Below, piece by piece: positions 62,232 through 64,000 of a stretch of 64,000 nucleotides of DNA. The notes under the pieces are model-generated. The model saw only the letters and a program-made list of their open reading frames with translations, searched no databases and had not been told where the DNA came from. The DNA is from Deltaproteobacteria bacterium (GTDB taxonomy: Bacteria; Desulfobacterota; Deferrisomatia; Deferrisomatales; BM512). Numbering within the stretch: position 1 is the stretch's first letter; every line of letters starts with the position of its first letter. The position numbers were made by a program, and so were the translations under genes. The stretch covers positions 1-64,000 of the forward strand of contig JAUVAU010000004.1 of the NCBI GenBank assembly GCA_030591565.1, written 5' to 3'.

Positions 62232-62447
62232 ATGAAGATAGAGATAAGGACCGAATGGATCAGGCTGGACCAACTGCTGAAGCTCGCCGACGTGGTGGGC
62301 GGAGGCGGCGAGGCCAAGGTGCGCATCCAGCAGGGTGAGGTGATGGTGGATTCCGAGACCGAGGTGCGCCGGGGCCGCAAGATAAGGGTGGGCCAGTCCA
62401 TAGAGATAGATGGAGCCGTGATTGAAGTCGTGGGGGAAGGCGGCTAG
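62232..62447 (+). CDS. S4-domain RNA-binding protein (YbcJ-like)
   Basis: A 71-residue single S4 domain: IRLDQLLKLADVVGGGGEAKVRIQQGEVMVDSETEVRRGRKI shows the expected RLDQ...LK...GG...I..G.V.VNG/DxE.. pattern (core ends RRGRKIRVGQ). Similar to YbcJ/YaaA stand-alone S4 proteins, which bind RNA. Its stop directly precedes the azlC ATG. Confidence 0.85.
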   Translation: MKIEIRTEWIRLDQLLKLADVVGGGGEAKVRIQQGEVMVDSETEVRRGRKIRVGQSIEIDGAVIEVVGEGG

Positions 62448-63134
62448 ATGGGCCAACGGATTCAATCTCTACGCGCAGGCGCGCTGGATGTCGCGCCCAT
62501 ACTGCTCGGCGTGGTCCCCTTCGGCCTTATTTACGGGGTGGCCGCCACCGAAGCGGGGCTTGGCTCGCTCTCGGCTTTCCTGATGAGCTCCATCGTCTTC
62601 GCGGGGGCCGCCCAGCTGGTCATCGTAGACCTCCTTGCCCAGAATGCCGCGTGGCCGGTGATCCTCGTCACCGCATTGGTGATAAACCTGCGCATGGCGA
62701 TGTATGGAGCGTCCCTTGCGCCCCACTTTGCCCACTGGTCCCCCTGGTGGAAGAGGGTGGGAGCTTATCTGGTGACCGATCAGGCGTTTGCCGTCTCGAT
62801 CATCCGCTATGAAAAGCCGATGGCGGAGCTTCCCAAGCGCTGGTACTACTTCGGGGCGGCGGTGGCGCTCTGGCTGGTGTGGCAGTGCTCGACCATGACC
62901 GGCATCGCGCTGGGTGCGACGATTCCCGCTTCCTGGGAGCTGGACTTTGCGGTACCGCTGACTTTCATGGCGCTACTGGTACCCTCGATCAAGGATAGAA
63001 ACTCCATGCTGGCCGCGCTGGGGGCAGGCGTGGCCGCTGCGCTGACCTCCACCATGATCTTCAAGTTGGGGATCATAACCTCGGCGCTGATAGGGGTGCT
63101 GGTGGGTTACTTCGCGGAAGGGAGCGAGAGATGA
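62448..63134 (+). CDS. azlC: branched-chain amino-acid exporter subunit AzlC
   Basis: A 228-residue polytopic protein with the AzlC motifs APILLGVVPFGLIYGVAA, MSSIVFAGAAQLVIVDLL and LVINLRMAMYGASLAPHF. With AzlD it exports branched-chain amino acids or analogues, complementing the Liv importer at 28-33 kb. It overlaps azlD by four bases (ATGA). Confidence 0.92.
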   Translation: MGQRIQSLRAGALDVAPILLGVVPFGLIYGVAATEAGLGSLSAFLMSSIVFAGAAQLVIVDLLAQNAAWPVILVTALVINLRMAMYGASLAPHFAHWSPWWKRVGAYLVTDQAFAVSIIRYEKPMAELPKRWYYFGAAVALWLVWQCSTMTGIALGATIPASWELDFAVPLTFMALLVPSIKDRNSMLAALGAGVAAALTSTMIFKLGIITSALIGVLVGYFAEGSER

Positions 63135-63463
63135 TCGCCTCCCAGAGTACAGGAGTGTGGCTGCTGCTCGGCGCGGTGGGCGTGGGCACCTACCTCATTC
63201 GCTATTCCTTTATCGGCATCCTTGGCCGGGCCGAAGTGTCCGAGCGGGTGCAGAGGCTCCTGCGCTACGTGCCCCCCGCCGCGCTGGCCGCGCTGGTAGT
63301 GCCGGGGCTGCTCTTTCGGGGGGACAACCCCGGACTGACGATCCACAACTATCGCCTCCTGGCCGGTTTGCTGGCCGCGACGGTTGCGTGGAAGACCCGG
63401 TCGATCCTCGCTACCATCGCCACGGGGATGTCTGCGCTCTGGCTGTTGCAATGGTTATTCTGA
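63131..63463 (+). CDS. azlD: branched-chain amino-acid exporter subunit AzlD
   Basis: A 110-residue membrane protein with GVGTYLIRYSFI and LRYVPPAALAALVVPGLLF, the AzlD signature. Translationally coupled to azlC. Confidence 0.92.
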   Translation: MIASQSTGVWLLLGAVGVGTYLIRYSFIGILGRAEVSERVQRLLRYVPPAALAALVVPGLLFRGDNPGLTIHNYRLLAGLLAATVAWKTRSILATIATGMSALWLLQWLF

Positions 63464-63484
63464 GGTGTGTTGTACACATGAAAG

Positions 63485-63518
63485 AAGAAGGCCCCGCAGA
63501 ATCTGCGAGGCCTTCTTT
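63485..63518. terminator. bidirectional terminator
   Basis: AAGAAGGCC (63485-63493) pairs with GGCCTTCTT (63509-63517), with inner GCAG/CTGC pairing. It separates azlD from the convergent gene at 63548. Confidence 0.85.
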
Positions 63519-63547
63519 ACTGAAATGTTTTCAATTTAATCTTCAGG

Positions 63548-64000
63548 TTAGTCCAGTAGAGAGTTGATAAAGCAACCGCCGGAGCTGCTGGAAGTGGCGG
63601 CATCTATTATGTCGTCAACCTCATCAACCTCGCCATCGCAGTCGTTGTCAATCAAGTCAATTATTTCAGTATTGCCGGGATATGCATTCGCTTCCGTGTC
63701 GTCACAGTCAGTGTTGTCAAGCACATACCCTGTAGGTTGGTTGAACGCCATCTGTGAAACCAGGGGGTCACCAAAGCCGTCACCATCAGCATCGGCGTAC
63801 CAGGCGAAAGACGGTAAGGCGGCCACGCTGGCTGTACCAGTGATAAAATCACCCGACACGAGGTCTCTGGCGATGGACTTGACCGTGATGACCAGCGGGT
63901 TGGCACCATCCGTCGCCGCGATGGTGCGATCGTCCCCACTCGTGAGCTGTGCCGCAACTAGCGCGTCCACGCTTGTCACATCAATGGATTCGCCAGTTAC
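63548..64000 (-). CDS. MopE-like secreted protein, C-terminal part (partial)
   Basis: The frame is open to the window edge, so the N-terminus is missing. The visible 150 residues hold a metal-binding MopE-type repeat: WYADADGDGFGDP, PTGYVLDNTDCDDTEANAYPG and EIIDLIDNDCDGEVDEVDD, rich in calcium-type Asp loops. It ends DAATSSSSGGCFINSLLD, a tail like that of the subtilase at 48480. A GTG at 63979 is only an internal possible start. Confidence 0.75.
   Translation of the reverse strand, partial: VTGESIDVTSVDALVAAQLTSGDDRTIAATDGANPLVITVKSIARDLVSGDFITGTASVAALPSFAWYADADGDGFGDPLVSQMAFNQPTGYVLDNTDCDDTEANAYPGNTEIIDLIDNDCDGEVDEVDDIIDAATSSSSGGCFINSLLD

Overview
The window looks like a chromosomal piece of a GC-rich, Gram-negative, anaerobic or facultative bacterium of the former Deltaproteobacteria (Desulfobacterota / Desulfuromonadia-like). 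This is inferred from gene content: System II cytochrome c maturation (ResB, CcsB), a multiheme cytochrome with doubled CXXCH motifs, a sensor kinase with a CXXCH motif in its periplasmic part, an Nfn-type ferredoxin:NADP oxidoreductase pair, a KamA-type aminomutase, a CooT-like protein, a selenocysteine tRNA and several lipoproteins. No rRNA, CRISPR array or intact insertion sequence is visible.

Layout. 1-10060: tail of an FAD/Fe-S oxidoreductase, then resB, ccsB, multiheme cytochrome, redoxin-TPR protein, NapH-like Fe-S membrane protein, heme-c sensor kinase, OmpA-type lipoprotein and an unknown lipoprotein. 10600-14190: polar amino-acid ABC transporter followed by a KamA-family radical SAM enzyme. 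14545-16970: HD phosphohydrolase and a GAF histidine kinase. 17040-24420: a compact peptidoglycan-recycling operon (NamZ, Mpl, a GHL10 lipoprotein with a parvulin-like tail, LdcA, NagZ, AmgK). 24637-28170: CooT-like gene and thiamine genes (ThiE/TenI-like, ThiD-ThiN fusion, ThiC). 28286-33200 (minus): livFJHMG branched-chain amino-acid transporter, divergent from a GAF sigma-54 activator. 35250-42350: tgt, LarA-like protein, Slt-type transglycosylase, NfnAB. 42350-44450: small accessory islet with a RES-Xre toxin-antitoxin pair, a gene remnant and a PD-(D/E)XK-like protein. 44674-47400: a divergent HMG-CoA-reductase-like protein, a dienelactone-hydrolase-like protein and a DksA-type zinc finger. 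47580-56440: secreted subtilase with FG-GAP repeats, MscS channel, small unknowns, thioredoxin-like lipoprotein and CcdA. 56944-58702: tRNA-Sec, a LOG protein and a DUF3179 gene interrupted by an in-frame TGA. 59117-64000: monoheme cytochrome, asd, methyltransferase, GNAT, S4 protein, AzlCD and a partial MopE-like secreted protein.

Three repeat families fill much of the non-coding DNA. Family 1 (six copies) carries a central A/T-flanked hairpin, imperfect terminal inverted repeats in the best copies, and always sits at the 3' end of a gene; one copy supplies the last codons of thiC. Family 2 (three copies, 48.1-56.9 kb) keeps a set of hairpins whose stems change sequence but stay complementary. 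Family 3 is a degenerate palindromic repeat.

The observations I consider most worth testing are the DUF3179 gene as a selenoprotein next to tRNA-Sec, the covarying structured repeat, the 3'-end-targeting repeat family, the self-contained peptidoglycan-recycling operon with an unusual GHL10-parvulin lipoprotein, a short shared C-terminal GGCFI tail on two secreted proteins, and the HMG-CoA-reductase-like protein that lacks key catalytic residues.
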